A DNA stretch of 64,000 bases from Streptomyces sp. CG1. Its GTDB lineage: Bacteria; Actinomycetota; Actinomycetes; Streptomycetales; Streptomycetaceae. Below, piece after piece: positions 41,394 to 50,330 of the stretch. The first letter of the stretch is position 1; each line of letters opens with the position of its first letter. Made by a program: the position numbers and the translations under genes. The notes beneath the pieces were generated by a model that saw only the letters and a program-made list of their open reading frames with translations, had not been told where the DNA came from and searched no databases. The stretch covers positions 1,984,001 to 2,048,000 of the forward strand of contig NZ_CP163518.1 of NCBI RefSeq assembly GCF_041080625.1, written 5' to 3'.

Positions 41394-43862
41394 GTGGGCA
41401 CTCACGAGGAGCAGGACGTTGCCCGGCAGCGGTTCGACGTGGCCGACGCCGCGCCCCTGCTGCTCGACGGACAGGGCGTGGTGACGGGCTGGACACCCAA
41501 CGCGGAGCGGCTGCTGGCGTACCCGGCTGCCCAGGTGGTGGGCACCCGGGCCATCGGGCTGCTGTCCGCCGAGGACGCCGTGCGGGTGCCCGAGCTGGCC
41601 GAGCGGTGCCGCAGGGACGGCGGCTGGGCGGGGCTGCTGACCGCGCGGCGCGGGGACGGGCGGCCGGTCCCGCTGATGGTGCGGATCACTTCGGCGGTGG
41701 ATTCCGGCGGGGCGCCGCAGTGGCTGGTTCTGCTCTCCGAGGTCTCCGGGGCACGCGGCTGGGACATGAGCCGTGCGGTGCTGGAGCAGATGGTGACCGA
41801 CTCCCCCGTCGGCATAGCGATCGTGGACAGCGATCTGCGGTGCGTCTGGTCGAACGAGGCGCTGGAACGTTACGGCGGTGGCTCCCCGCGGGAGCGGCTG
41901 GGGCGGCGGCTGGGAGAGATCCAGCCGGGCATCGACTCCGCGGACATCGAGACGCAGATGCGGCGGGTGCTGGCGTCCGGCCGGCCGGTGGTCGGGTACG
42001 AGCATGTGGGCCAGGTGCGGTCCGCTCCGCACCGCGAGACGGCGCACATGATGTCGTTCACCCGCCTCGAGGACGATCTGGGCCACCCGATGGGCGTGTA
42101 CTACACCGTCGTCGACGTCACCGAGCGGCACCGCGCCCGGCAGCGGCTGGCCCTGCTCGACCGGGCCGGCGAGCAGATCGGGCGCACCCTGGACATCTGG
42201 CGGACCGCGCAGGAACTGGCCGACGTGGCCGTGCAGGGCTTCGCCGACTTCGTCGGTGTGGACCTGCTGGATTCGGTACTGCGCGGCGCCGAGCCCGAGC
42301 CGCCGAGGGACATGGATCAGGTGCCGCTGCGCCGGGCGGGGCACCAGTCGGTGAACCCGGGAGTCCCGGAGGCCGTCGTCGAGATCGGCGAGGTGGCCAC
42401 CTACCTCGCCGGATCGCCCCTGATCCGCTGTCTGACCACGGGCCGGTCCTGGCGCGAGGAGCGGCTCGACCCGCCGGCCAGGGAGTGGGCCACGGACATC
42501 CCGGCCGGCCGGACGGCGGTCGTCCGGGATCTGGGCCTGCACAGCGTGATGATCGTGCCGATCCGGGCGCGGGGCGTCACGATGGGCGTCACCACCTTCT
42601 TCCGGCGCCGTCGGCAGGACCCGTTCGACGACGACGACCTGAGTCTTGCCGAGGACCTGGTGTCCCGGGCGGCGGTCTGCGTGGACAACGCACGCAGGTA
42701 CACCCGGGAACGGGACGCGGCCCTGGTCCTGCAGCGCAGCCTGCTGCCGCACCGGCTGCCCGAGCAGGGCGCGGTGGAGGCCTCCGCCTGCTACCGGCCG
42801 GCCGACGAGCTGACCGGCCTCGGCGGCGACTGGTACGACCTCATCCCGCTGTCCGGGGCGCGCGTGGCCCTGGTGGTGGGCGAGGTGCCGGGGCACGGCA
42901 TCGACGCCGCCGCGGCCATGGGGCGGCTGCGCACCGCCGTACGCACCCTCGCGGCGCTCGATCTGCCGCCCGAGGAGATCCTCGCGCACCTCGACGACCT
43001 GGTGGCGCGGACGGCCGACGAGGAGGGCGTGCCGGAGCTCCCGGAGGACGCCGACACCCAGGCGCTGGGCTCCGGGTGTGTGTACGTCGTCTACGACCCG
43101 GTCGACGGGCGATGCACCATGGCCGCCGCGGGCCATCCCGCGCCCGCCGTCGTCCGGCCCGACGGCACCGCCGGTTTTGTCGACCTCCCGCAGGGGCCGC
43201 CGCTCGGGGCGGGCGGTCCGCCCTACGAGGCGGTCGAGCTGGCCCTGGCCGAGGGCAGCACGCTGGCCCTGCACACCGACGGGCTGCTGGCGCACGGGGG
43301 CGACGGGGGCATCAGGGACGACGGGGGCATCGACGCGGATCGCGAGCGGCTGCGCCGCGCGCTGGAGCGGCCCGGCTCCTCGCTCGACCAGCGCTGCCGG
43401 TCCGTGATCGAGGCCCTGGTCCCGGACCGGCCGCACGACGACGTGGCCCTGCTGATGGCCCGGACCAGGCTGCTCGGCGCCGGGCAGGTCGCCGACTGGG
43501 ATCTGCCCGCCGACCCGGCCGTGGTCGCCGACGCCCGCAAGGAGGCCGCCCGGCAGCTGGCCGATTGGGATCTGGAGGAGCTGGCGTTCACCACCGAACT
43601 GGTCGTCAGCGAGCTGGTCACCAACGCCATCCGGCATGCGGAGGGTCCCATCCGGCTCCGGCTGATCAGGGAACGGACCCTGATCTGTGAAGTGTCCGAC
43701 GGCGGCATCACCACTCCGCATCTGCGCCATCCGCGCGCCCTGGACGAGGGCGGCCGCGGACTGCTGCTGGTCTCCCAGTTCACCCAGCGGTGGGGAACCC
43801 GCTTCGCGCCCAAGGGAAAGGTCATCTGGGCGGAGCAGCCGCTGACGGAGCCGCCGGCCTGA
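41394..43862 (+). CDS. PAS-PAS-GAF-SpoIIE phosphatase-HATPase regulator
   Basis: It has 822 residues. Two PAS-like domains (about 15-125 and 135-250) are followed by a GAF domain (about 260-435), a PP2C/SpoIIE phosphatase (about 440-680) with Asp479 in GGDWYD, and an anti-sigma-type ATPase with ELVTNAIRHAEG. Such proteins set the phosphorylation of anti-anti-sigma factors. The second metal motif reads VVGEVPGHG, with Glu497 in place of the usual Asp. The start is GTG 41394 with GAGAGG seven bases upstream; the longer frame from 41340 lacks a spaced ribosome site. No STAS-domain partner is adjacent. Confidence 0.85.
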   Translation: MGTHEEQDVARQRFDVADAAPLLLDGQGVVTGWTPNAERLLAYPAAQVVGTRAIGLLSAEDAVRVPELAERCRRDGGWAGLLTARRGDGRPVPLMVRITSAVDSGGAPQWLVLLSEVSGARGWDMSRAVLEQMVTDSPVGIAIVDSDLRCVWSNEALERYGGGSPRERLGRRLGEIQPGIDSADIETQMRRVLASGRPVVGYEHVGQVRSAPHRETAHMMSFTRLEDDLGHPMGVYYTVVDVTERHRARQRLALLDRAGEQIGRTLDIWRTAQELADVAVQGFADFVGVDLLDSVLRGAEPEPPRDMDQVPLRRAGHQSVNPGVPEAVVEIGEVATYLAGSPLIRCLTTGRSWREERLDPPAREWATDIPAGRTAVVRDLGLHSVMIVPIRARGVTMGVTTFFRRRRQDPFDDDDLSLAEDLVSRAAVCVDNARRYTRERDAALVLQRSLLPHRLPEQGAVEASACYRPADELTGLGGDWYDLIPLSGARVALVVGEVPGHGIDAAAAMGRLRTAVRTLAALDLPPEEILAHLDDLVARTADEEGVPELPEDADTQALGSGCVYVVYDPVDGRCTMAAAGHPAPAVVRPDGTAGFVDLPQGPPLGAGGPPYEAVELALAEGSTLALHTDGLLAHGGDGGIRDDGGIDADRERLRRALERPGSSLDQRCRSVIEALVPDRPHDDVALLMARTRLLGAGQVADWDLPADPAVVADARKEAARQLADWDLEELAFTTELVVSELVTNAIRHAEGPIRLRLIRERTLICEVSDGGITTPHLRHPRALDEGGRGLLLVSQFTQRWGTRFAPKGKVIWAEQPLTEPPA

Positions 43863-43931
43863 CCCACGAGAGGCGCACATACATCGCAGGACATGGGAAA
43901 ATGGCGCGGTTCCGGCGGATGGGCGGTATCG

Positions 43932-45154
43932 ATGAACGACACGGCCATCGACTACGCGAGGGTGTTCCAGGCGCTGCCGGGCATGGTGGCCCTGCTGACG
44001 CCCGACCTGGTCTGCGCGGACGCCAACGAGGAGTTCCTGCGGCTGGCCGGACGCACCGCGAGCAGATGATCGGGCGCTACCTCTTCGACGTCTTCCCGGA
44101 CAATCCGAACGACTCCGGCGCATCGGGCATGCGCAATCTGGCCGCCTCGCTGACCCGGGTCGCGGCCACCGGCGAGCGTGACGCCATGGCCGTGCAGCGG
44201 TACGACGTCGAGAACCCCGAGCGGCCCGGCGAGTGGGAGGAGCGCTACTGGAGCCCGGTCAACGTGCCGGTACGCGACGCGGACGGGAAGGTGGTGCTTC
44301 TGGTGCACCGGGTCGAGGAGGTGACCGAGCTGATCAAGGCCCGCGGCGGTCCCGCCGGAGGCCGGGCCCGCGTCCTCGAGGCCGAGTTGTACACGCGCGC
44401 CCGCGAACTGCAGGAGCTCAACGAACGGCTGCGCCAGGCGCACGCCCGCGAGCGCGAGGTGGCCCTCGCCCTGCAGCAGGCTATGCTGCCCGCCCGCCGG
44501 CAGATCGGCCGCCATCACGCCGCCGTGCGCTACCGGCCCGCGGTCGGCGCGCTGAACGTGTGCGGGGACTGGTACGACATCGTCGACCTGGAGGGCGGCC
44601 ATCGCATGGCCGTGGCCGTGGGCGACGTGGTCGGACACGGCCTGGAGGCCGCCGGGGTGATGGGCCAGCTGCGCGGCGCGCTGAGCGCCGCCTCGCGGGT
44701 CGCCGCGGGGCCGGGCGAGGCGCTGAACATCCTGGGGCGGTACGCGCACGTCGTGGACGGCGCCGAATCGGCCACCGCCGTCACGACGTTCATCGACTTC
44801 GGCCACCACACGATCACCTACAGCAGCGCCGGCCATCCACCGCCGGTGCTCGTCCGGCCGGACGGCCGCGTGGAGTTCCTCGACCGGGCCACCGACCCGC
44901 CGCTGGACGCCCGGCCCGACCCGGTCCCCAGACCTGAGGCCTGCACCGACTACGCCGAGGGCACCACCCTCGTCCTCTACAACGACGGCCTGATCGAGCG
45001 CCGCGGCGAAGACATCGACACCGGGCTGGCCCGCCTCGCCGACTCCCTCGGCCGCCATCGCGCGGCGGAGCGCCTCGCGGACGCGGTCCTGCTGGAACTG
45101 CTGCCTCCCGGGGGCGCCACCGACGACACGGCACTGGTCATCGTGCGGCTGTGA
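43932..45154 (+). CDS. PAS-SpoIIE phosphatase, frameshifted in the PAS domain
   Basis: ATG 43932 opens a PAS domain (ARVFQALPGMVALLTPDLVC, then EEFLRLAGRT) but this frame ends after 45 codons at TGA. The rest continues in another frame: REQMIGRYLFDVFPDNP, a coiled-coil linker (LQELNERLRQAHAREREVA) and a SpoIIE phosphatase with CGDWYDIVDL, VGDVVGHGLEAA and TDDTALVIV. Restoring one C in the run at 44055-44058 joins them. Here the metal Asp residues are all present. It may be a sequencing error, or a mutated gene that can restart at ATG 44066. Confidence 0.75.
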
Positions 45155-45164
45155 CGCAGGGGTG

Positions 45165-45207
45165 GGGCGGGGGCCGGTGCCGGTGCCGATGACACGAACC
45201 CCCGCCC
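45165..45207. terminator. Bidirectional terminator
   Basis: GGGCGGGGG (45165-45173) pairs with CCCCCGCCC (45199-45207) across a 25-base loop, between the convergent phosphatase and DUF305 genes. Confidence 0.5.
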
Positions 45208-45215
45208 GACGTACG

Positions 45216-45893
45216 TCAGCCCATGCCGCTCATGCCGCTCATGCCGCCCGAGCTGCTCGTGCCGCTCGTGCCGCTCGAACCGAGGAGCTGCTTCATCTCC
45301 TTGATCTCGGCGTTCTGCGCCGTGACGATGGCGCCCGCCAGGGCCTTGGCGGGACCGTACGCGCCCCTGGCCTTCTCCGTGCCGGCCATCTCCACGGCAC
45401 CCTGGTGGTGCTCGACCATCATGGACAGGAACTTCGTGTCGAAGTCCTTGCCCTCGGCCTTTTTCAGAGCGGCCATGTCGGCGTCGCTCATCATCCCGGA
45501 CATGCCGGAGTGGGCCGAGTGGTCCATGCCGCCCATGGGCACCTGCTCGCCCCAGGACTTGAGCCAGCCGGTCATGGTGCGGATCTCGGGGTCCTGCGCC
45601 TTCTCGATGCGGGTGGCGAGGTCCTTCACCTGCGCCGAGGAGGCCCGATGGGGGGCGAGCCGCGCCATCTCCAGGGCCTGCTGGTGATGCGGGATCATGG
45701 CCTGCGCGAAGGCGACGTCCTGGGCGTTGTGGGCGGTGCTGGCCATCGCGCCGCGCGCGCCCGGGGAAGCGGGGGCACCGTGCGCGGCGTGACTGCCGCC
45801 GTCACTACTGCCACCGCATGCGGCGAGGACGAGGGCGGAGGTCGCGGCGATCGCGGCCAGGGCGGCACGGCGTGTGAGAGTACGAGTGGTCAT
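45216..45893 (-). CDS. DUF305 lipoprotein
   Basis: This 225-residue protein starts TRRAALAAIAATSALVLAAC, a lipoprotein signal with the lipobox cysteine in LAAC. Two ferritin-like DUF305 repeats follow, marked by AQAMIPHHQQALEMA and LSMMVEHHQGAVEMA, and it is rich in Met/His/Ser-Gly-Met motifs. The family is often found with copper-handling genes. It is anchored outside the membrane. The start is ATG 45893 with AGGAG upstream. The DUF6153-like gene lies directly upstream. Confidence 0.88.
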   Translation of the reverse strand: MTTRTLTRRAALAAIAATSALVLAACGGSSDGGSHAAHGAPASPGARGAMASTAHNAQDVAFAQAMIPHHQQALEMARLAPHRASSAQVKDLATRIEKAQDPEIRTMTGWLKSWGEQVPMGGMDHSAHSGMSGMMSDADMAALKKAEGKDFDTKFLSMMVEHHQGAVEMAGTEKARGAYGPAKALAGAIVTAQNAEIKEMKQLLGSSGTSGTSSSGGMSGMSGMG

Positions 45894-45990
45894 GCTGGAA
45901 CTCCTGTGGTTCTCGAGGGATTCAGGGCAGGCGTGAGCACGACCGCGGGCTGCGCCGTACAGTGGCGGGCAGTGCGGCCGGCGGGGCTCT

Positions 45991-46416
45991 CTAGATCCGC
46001 AGGAGCTGGAGTTCGGCCAGGGAGGGTGGGGCGCGGGCGCCTTCCGGGCCGGCGGCCGCATGGGAGCCCGGACACCGGTCCGGCGTGGCCATGGCCGTGT
46101 GATCAGGGACCAGCGCGGGCAGCTCCGGGCCGCCGTTCACCGCACCCGACGCACAGGTGGGATCGGCGTGATGCAGCCGGCCCCCACCGCAGTGCCCGTC
46201 GGCGTCCGCACAGTCGTCCTGCGCGACGACGGCGACGGTGCCGGCGGCGACCATGTGCCGCCCCGGATCCCCGTGCTCCGCACGCCCCACACCCCCGACG
46301 GGCCCGAGCGCATGCATCCCCAACAGCCCCACCAACAGCGCCAGCACCAGAAGCCCACACCGCCGCCGCTGGGGCGGGCACGAGGTGTGAGGTCCGGCGC
46401 TGTGCATGGGCGCCAT
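45991..46416 (-). CDS. DUF6153-like membrane/exported protein
   Basis: It has 141 residues. A hydrophobic segment after a basic start (RRRCGLLVLALLVGLLGMHAL) is followed by a His/Cys/Ala-rich exterior part (DDCADADGHCGGGRLHH). I recall this layout as DUF6153, commonly found just upstream of DUF305 lipoproteins in streptomycetes. The two probably act together in metal handling outside the membrane. The start is ATG 46416, or 46407 three codons later; neither has a ribosome site. Confidence 0.68.
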   Translation of the reverse strand: MAPMHSAGPHTSCPPQRRRCGLLVLALLVGLLGMHALGPVGGVGRAEHGDPGRHMVAAGTVAVVAQDDCADADGHCGGGRLHHADPTCASGAVNGGPELPALVPDHTAMATPDRCPGSHAAAGPEGARAPPSLAELQLLRI

Positions 46417-46556
46417 CGTAAGGGGGTGGGGGCGACAACCGGCCACGGCTCGCGGGCCCGTCGCCCGGTGAGCCAGGCGTTCGCACTACCGTCGGGCCAC
46501 CACTGTGCCGAGGGTCGCGGCGAACCCGGCATGAGCATGGCCGGTTGCGGTTACGG

Positions 46557-47381
46557 ATGACCACGGGCACACGCCGGGGTGGCCTGGACGACTACGAAGG
46601 TCCGCCTGAGGGGCACACAGGTCCCGTCCGCGTGCACGACGGGCACCGGTGGCTGGGCTCGTGCCGGGAATTCGCCCGCGTCCTGCCGCCCGAGGCAGCG
46701 CCCCCGCTCGTCCTGTGGAGCCTCGCCCGAAGTGAACAGCTGCGGGCGGCGTTGCCGAAGGGCACCCGGCGGGCGCTGGATGTGGAGGAAGCCGCCCTGG
46801 AGATACGGGACGACCAGGGCGAGCCGCTCGCCGAGCGCACGCTGTGGACCCGAGTCAGCGCCTGGCGCCCCTCCTCCTACGGCACGGATCTGATCGACCT
46901 CGAGCTCGACGGGCAGCTCTTCATGCCCGTTCCCGAATACGCCAGGCCCGTCTGGGAGCGGTGGCTGGCCGGGCCGCCGGACACCCTGGGAGCCTGGGCC
47001 GGCCTCGACACCCGGCTCCGCGATGCCTGGCTCGACCTCGTGCGGGATCGGCCCTGTCGGCGCGCCCGCCGGGACCGGCCGGCTGGTCACGCCTACGAAC
47101 TCGACGGCCGGTACATCACTGACGAACCGATCCTCTACCTGGCACTTGGCGAGGCGGTGAACGGGCCGGGCGGTTACTTCGGCGGCTGCCTCGCCGCCCT
47201 GGACGACTGCCTGCGCGGAAGGTTCGGCTACACCGCCCCCGCAACCCTCCTCTGGCGAGATGCCGCGACCGCACGTGCATACCTGTCCAAGACCCTGACA
47301 CCGGACGGACAGCCTTACGACCTGTTCGCCGAGTTCCTCGACGTCCTGGCCGAGGGCGGCATGCACGTCACCCTGGCATGA
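46557..47381 (+). CDS. Protein with C-terminal barstar-like domain
   Basis: The protein has 274 residues. From about residue 180 it matches barstar: YELDGRYITDEPILYLALG, then NGPGGYFGGCLAALDDCLRG and LAEGGMHVTLA. Barstar domains bind and inhibit barnase-type RNases. The N-terminal 170 residues (opening VRVHDGHRWLGSCREF) are unrecognised. No barnase gene is next to it. The start is ATG 46557, without a clear ribosome site; TTG 46545 is an alternative. Confidence 0.75.
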   Translation: MTTGTRRGGLDDYEGPPEGHTGPVRVHDGHRWLGSCREFARVLPPEAAPPLVLWSLARSEQLRAALPKGTRRALDVEEAALEIRDDQGEPLAERTLWTRVSAWRPSSYGTDLIDLELDGQLFMPVPEYARPVWERWLAGPPDTLGAWAGLDTRLRDAWLDLVRDRPCRRARRDRPAGHAYELDGRYITDEPILYLALGEAVNGPGGYFGGCLAALDDCLRGRFGYTAPATLLWRDAATARAYLSKTLTPDGQPYDLFAEFLDVLAEGGMHVTLA

Positions 47382-47434
47382 GCTGCGATCCGCCCGCCCG
47401 GTACCTAGTGACTCCTCGGGCCTAGTCAGTGTGG

Positions 47435-48283
47435 CTATGTCGCAGAATCGAACACCGATAGGTAGCCGTTCGAGTGGCCGCTCGCCGTGGGGTGGTACGA
47501 CTCGTCTACCGGAACGGTGACTGACTTCAGCCATGGCGAGCCCGAGCAGAGTTCGTGGCCGGTGAAGGTCGAGTTGACGTCACCGAAGCTGAAGCCGTGG
47601 TCAGCGGCCCTCTTTGCCGTGACGGCATCGATGTCGTCGGCCGTGTCGTTGATGGCCTTGCGGCTCTTCTCACTGAGGTCCGAGCAGGGCACCCCCAGCT
47701 TGTACAAGCGCGGGTAGCCGAGGACGACGACCCTGGCAGAGGGCGCCTTGGCACCAATCGCGTCGTACACCTGGTCCAGCTTCCCTGGCAGGGTGTTGTC
47801 GATGTACGCGCGCGCCTTGGCAATCCGGGCCAAACAGGCCCGCTCGCCTTGCAGGACGCACGTCGTCATCGTGTCGGCCATGCCCGCGTCGTTAGCGCCG
47901 ACGGTGAGGCTCACCAGCGATGTCGCCGAGTCAAGTGCCCCCAGTTGGCTTGAGAGGACGTCACCGGTGTTCGCGCCTGAGCATGCGGCGAAGGAGAACG
48001 ACGCCGTACTGTGCGCGGCAGCCCACAGTGCGGAGTACGCCCTGGTACTGCGCTTACAGCCCCCGCTGCCGGGGTCGTAACTGCCCGCGCCGACTCCCGA
48101 GGAGTACGAATCGCCGAGGGCGACATAGCCACCGGCGGTTGGCGCGGCGGGATCTGCGCCAGCACCCGGTGCTGTCACCGCGCCCCCGAGAAGCAGGGAG
48201 GAGAGCGTGCCCGCCACGACGGCCCAGCGACCGCGTCGCCTCAGGGCACAGGTTTGTACGAAACTCATAGAAAACTTGGCCAT
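47435..48283 (-). CDS. Secreted SGNH-hydrolase lipase
   Basis: This 282-residue protein has a Sec signal ending near APGAGADPAAP. The catalytic Ser lies in YVALGDSYSSGVG (block I), the oxyanion Gly and Asn in SLTVGANDAGM, and Asp and His in DESYHPTASGH. Six or more cysteines fit the disulfides of Streptomyces lipases of this type. It hydrolyses lipid esters outside the cell. ATG 48283 is used; ATG 48268 is also possible. Confidence 0.88.
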   Translation of the reverse strand: MAKFSMSFVQTCALRRRGRWAVVAGTLSSLLLGGAVTAPGAGADPAAPTAGGYVALGDSYSSGVGAGSYDPGSGGCKRSTRAYSALWAAAHSTASFSFAACSGANTGDVLSSQLGALDSATSLVSLTVGANDAGMADTMTTCVLQGERACLARIAKARAYIDNTLPGKLDQVYDAIGAKAPSARVVVLGYPRLYKLGVPCSDLSEKSRKAINDTADDIDAVTAKRAADHGFSFGDVNSTFTGHELCSGSPWLKSVTVPVDESYHPTASGHSNGYLSVFDSAT

Positions 48284-48396
48284 GCCAGGTCAACGAGGCC
48301 TCGAAGCGCGAAGATACGGGCAGGGATCTCACCACGGCCGGTTCCCCGCTGGGGCCATCACACAGGGCCCATCGAGCACCGCTGCAAGCCGCCGAC

Positions 48397-48650
48397 TCAA
48401 ACGCTCCGTAGTGCCCACGTGACGGTGATGCCCTCGCCCTCGCCGGTAGTACGAGCCTTGGAGAGCTGGAACTTCTCCCCCCAGTTCGCCGACTTCGAGT
48501 TCAGCGTCATCGAGTGACGGACGGTGAACGTGGCCGTGCCGACCTGTCGAGGAACGTTGTTGATGCCCCGGATGACCTTGACGGGGACGGTGGCCCACTC
48601 GCACTCGCTGAACCGGTTGATCAAGATCACAAGACGTGTCTCCCTGAATC
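48397..48650 (-). pseudogene. Remnant of a secreted toxin-like protein's N-terminal domain
   Basis: The minus strand reads LINRFSECEWATVPVKVI, PRQVGTATFTVRHSMTLNSK and WGEKFQLSKARTTGEG before a stop at 48397. This resembles the domain with 'NRFaaC ... G.a.F...H.M.LN.KS..W.E....' found in large secreted Rhs/polymorphic-toxin-like proteins of Streptomyces. Those are over a thousand residues long; only about 80 residues survive, with no start or signal peptide. The recognition is from memory. Confidence 0.4.
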
Positions 48651-49125
48651 GGTGGCGCGAGGAATCACCAGCAACTGACCTCGCTTCACTCCGCGTTGGC
48701 CGCATCCGAGCGCGGCGCACTGGGGGCGGCATCTGTGTTACGGCGGTCCAGGATTTCCCGTCCGGAGTTTCGGCCACGCTGCTGCACGTGATCACTGACC
48801 GCGCCAACGAAGTCGCTGCAGGTGAACGTCAAGACGCTGGCGTCAGCGAGATGCGCCGAGTGGCAACCGCGCGCCACCGGGCACGTTTCACGAACGCTCC
48901 GATCGACGAGATCCGGTTCCAAGACGCAGTGCAGACACCGGTCGAGCACGGCTTCGCCCACCTGAGGTGAGGTGTCTGGCGGATCCTCACCAGGCTCCGT
49001 ACTGACCCCGCCCGCCCCACCCACCTGTTTCGCGCGCTGCTCGTCCTGACGAACATCGAGGCCACTACCGACAATCGATCTCTACCGCAGGCAGCCCACG
49101 ACCAGCACAAGCACCGCGGAACAGC
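48651..49125. other. Gap without a convincing gene
   Basis: This is 475 bp between the toxin-domain remnant and the VOC gene. Open frames on both strands lack family features and ribosome sites. I see nothing else in it. Confidence 0.4.
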
Positions 49126-49494
49126 TCACCGGGCCGGGATCGGCTGAGTAAGGTTCAGCGGGTTGCCATCGGGGTCCTGGATGTGGGCGACGCGCTGTCC
49201 CCACGGCATGTCGTTGGGGCCGCTGCGGACCGAGCCGCCCAGCGCCGCCACCCGGCCGAGCGTCTCGTCGACGTCGTCGACACCGATGCTGAGCAGGATC
49301 CGCGACGCAGCCCCGGTCCCCGGGTTCGCCTTGGCCACCAGCCCCAGGTCGGAGTCGCCGATACGCAAGCCGACGTAGAAGGCCGGGCCTTCCGCCGGTA
49401 CCCGGAAGATCTCCTCGGCGCCGAACAATTTCGTGTAGAAGCCGAGCAGAACGTCCTGGTCGGCAGTAATGATCACTGGCTGGACGGTGGACAT
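49126..49494 (-). CDS. VOC-superfamily protein (glyoxalase-like)
   Basis: It has 122 residues, with STVQPVIITADQDVLLGFY and KLFGAEEIFRVP in the first unit, and a C-terminal MPWGQRVAHIQDPDGNPLNL, a standard glyoxalase/extradiol-type ending. The start is ATG 49494, with AGGAG five or six bases upstream, rather than an upstream in-frame codon. The substrate is unknown. Confidence 0.78.
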   Translation of the reverse strand: MSTVQPVIITADQDVLLGFYTKLFGAEEIFRVPAEGPAFYVGLRIGDSDLGLVAKANPGTGAASRILLSIGVDDVDETLGRVAALGGSVRSGPNDMPWGQRVAHIQDPDGNPLNLTQPIPAR

Positions 49495-49859
49495 GGCACT
49501 CCTGTCGAGAACGGTCGTGTCGCTGAGTAGACCGTTCGAGGACGGTGAACTCATCGGCAAAGCCGCCCCGCCGGACGATCCACAACGCAGACTGGCGCCC
49601 ACGACCAGCACGAGCAGCCCGAAACGAGGTCACGCCACCCCGCTGACCAGCCACTTCAAGATGGCGGAGCTTCAATGTCGTTGCCGCTGCGAGCACGTCG
49701 CCCTCATGGTTCTACCTGCACAGAAGGGGGAATTTGCAACTTGATTGTTACCGTCCTGCCCTGCACCCCAACTCGCTTGCTGCTGGGGCAGCTAACTGAA
49801 TAACTTCCTGTTCACCATCGCGAATTGAATGTTGTTTCCGGTGCATCGGGGCGCCTGGC
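49495..49859. other. Gap without a convincing gene
   Basis: This is 365 bp between the VOC gene and the prsW relic. GC content drops around 49730-49830. No reading frame with support was found. Confidence 0.4.
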
Positions 49860-50208
49860 GTGACGTTGATGATGGCGGTGGCAGCCGTATGGGGTGTGCT
49901 GCAACTGGTCGCCGTTTCCTGGCTGACGCGTTCGGTGCGCCTGTCGACCGTGCTGCTGGCGCTCGCGGTGGGCGTGTACGGGTGCGGCGTGGCGACGGCG
50001 TTGGTAGAGCTCGCCTACACCCGCCTCTACGCGGACCAGTCGGGGCAATCGCTGGTGACGGTGGTGAACACCACCAGCTACACGGTGGCGCCCTGGGTGG
50101 AAGAATTGATCAAGGTCTCCCCGCTGCTGCTGGTCGGGATGAGTCCGAAGCTTCGCCGCCAGTGGGGGCTGACCGACTTCGTGGTGCTGGGCGCGGCGCT
50201 GGGAGATG
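49860..50208 (+). pseudogene. Truncated PrsW-family intramembrane protease
   Basis: From GTG 49860 the frame reads a membrane protein with WVEELIKVSPLLL, the first glutamate motif of PrsW metalloproteases, and then RRQWGLTDFVVLGAALG. At about 50203 the sequence changes abruptly to transposase sequence. The remaining membrane segments and metal ligands are lost, so it cannot be active. Confidence 0.6.
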
Positions 50209-50330
50209 TACAGGCGCAGGCACAAGGTCGAGTGCCGGATCGGGCTGCTGAAAGCTGCTGAAACAGGCCCGCGGCGTCGCGACCCGGTACGACAAACTCG
50301 CCGTCCGCTACGAAGCCACCGTCCAACTAG
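50209..50330 (+). mobile_element. IS transposase C-terminal remnant (IS5-like)
   Basis: Two frames together give YRRRHKVECRIGLLK and KQARGVATRYDKLAVRYEA, the usual C-terminal end of IS4/IS5-type DDE transposases, including the catalytic Glu in KVE. The frames are split by an exact 10-base tandem duplication (GCTGCTGAAA at 50244-50253 and 50254-50263). The fragment directly abuts the prsW relic and reaches the stop codon of the phosphoribosyltransferase gene. Confidence 0.6.

Noticed and set aside
41373..44123. Very long minus-strand frame antisense to the PAS-SpoIIE gene (916 codons)
   Set aside because: It is a shadow of a GC-rich gene; the plus strand has clear domains throughout.
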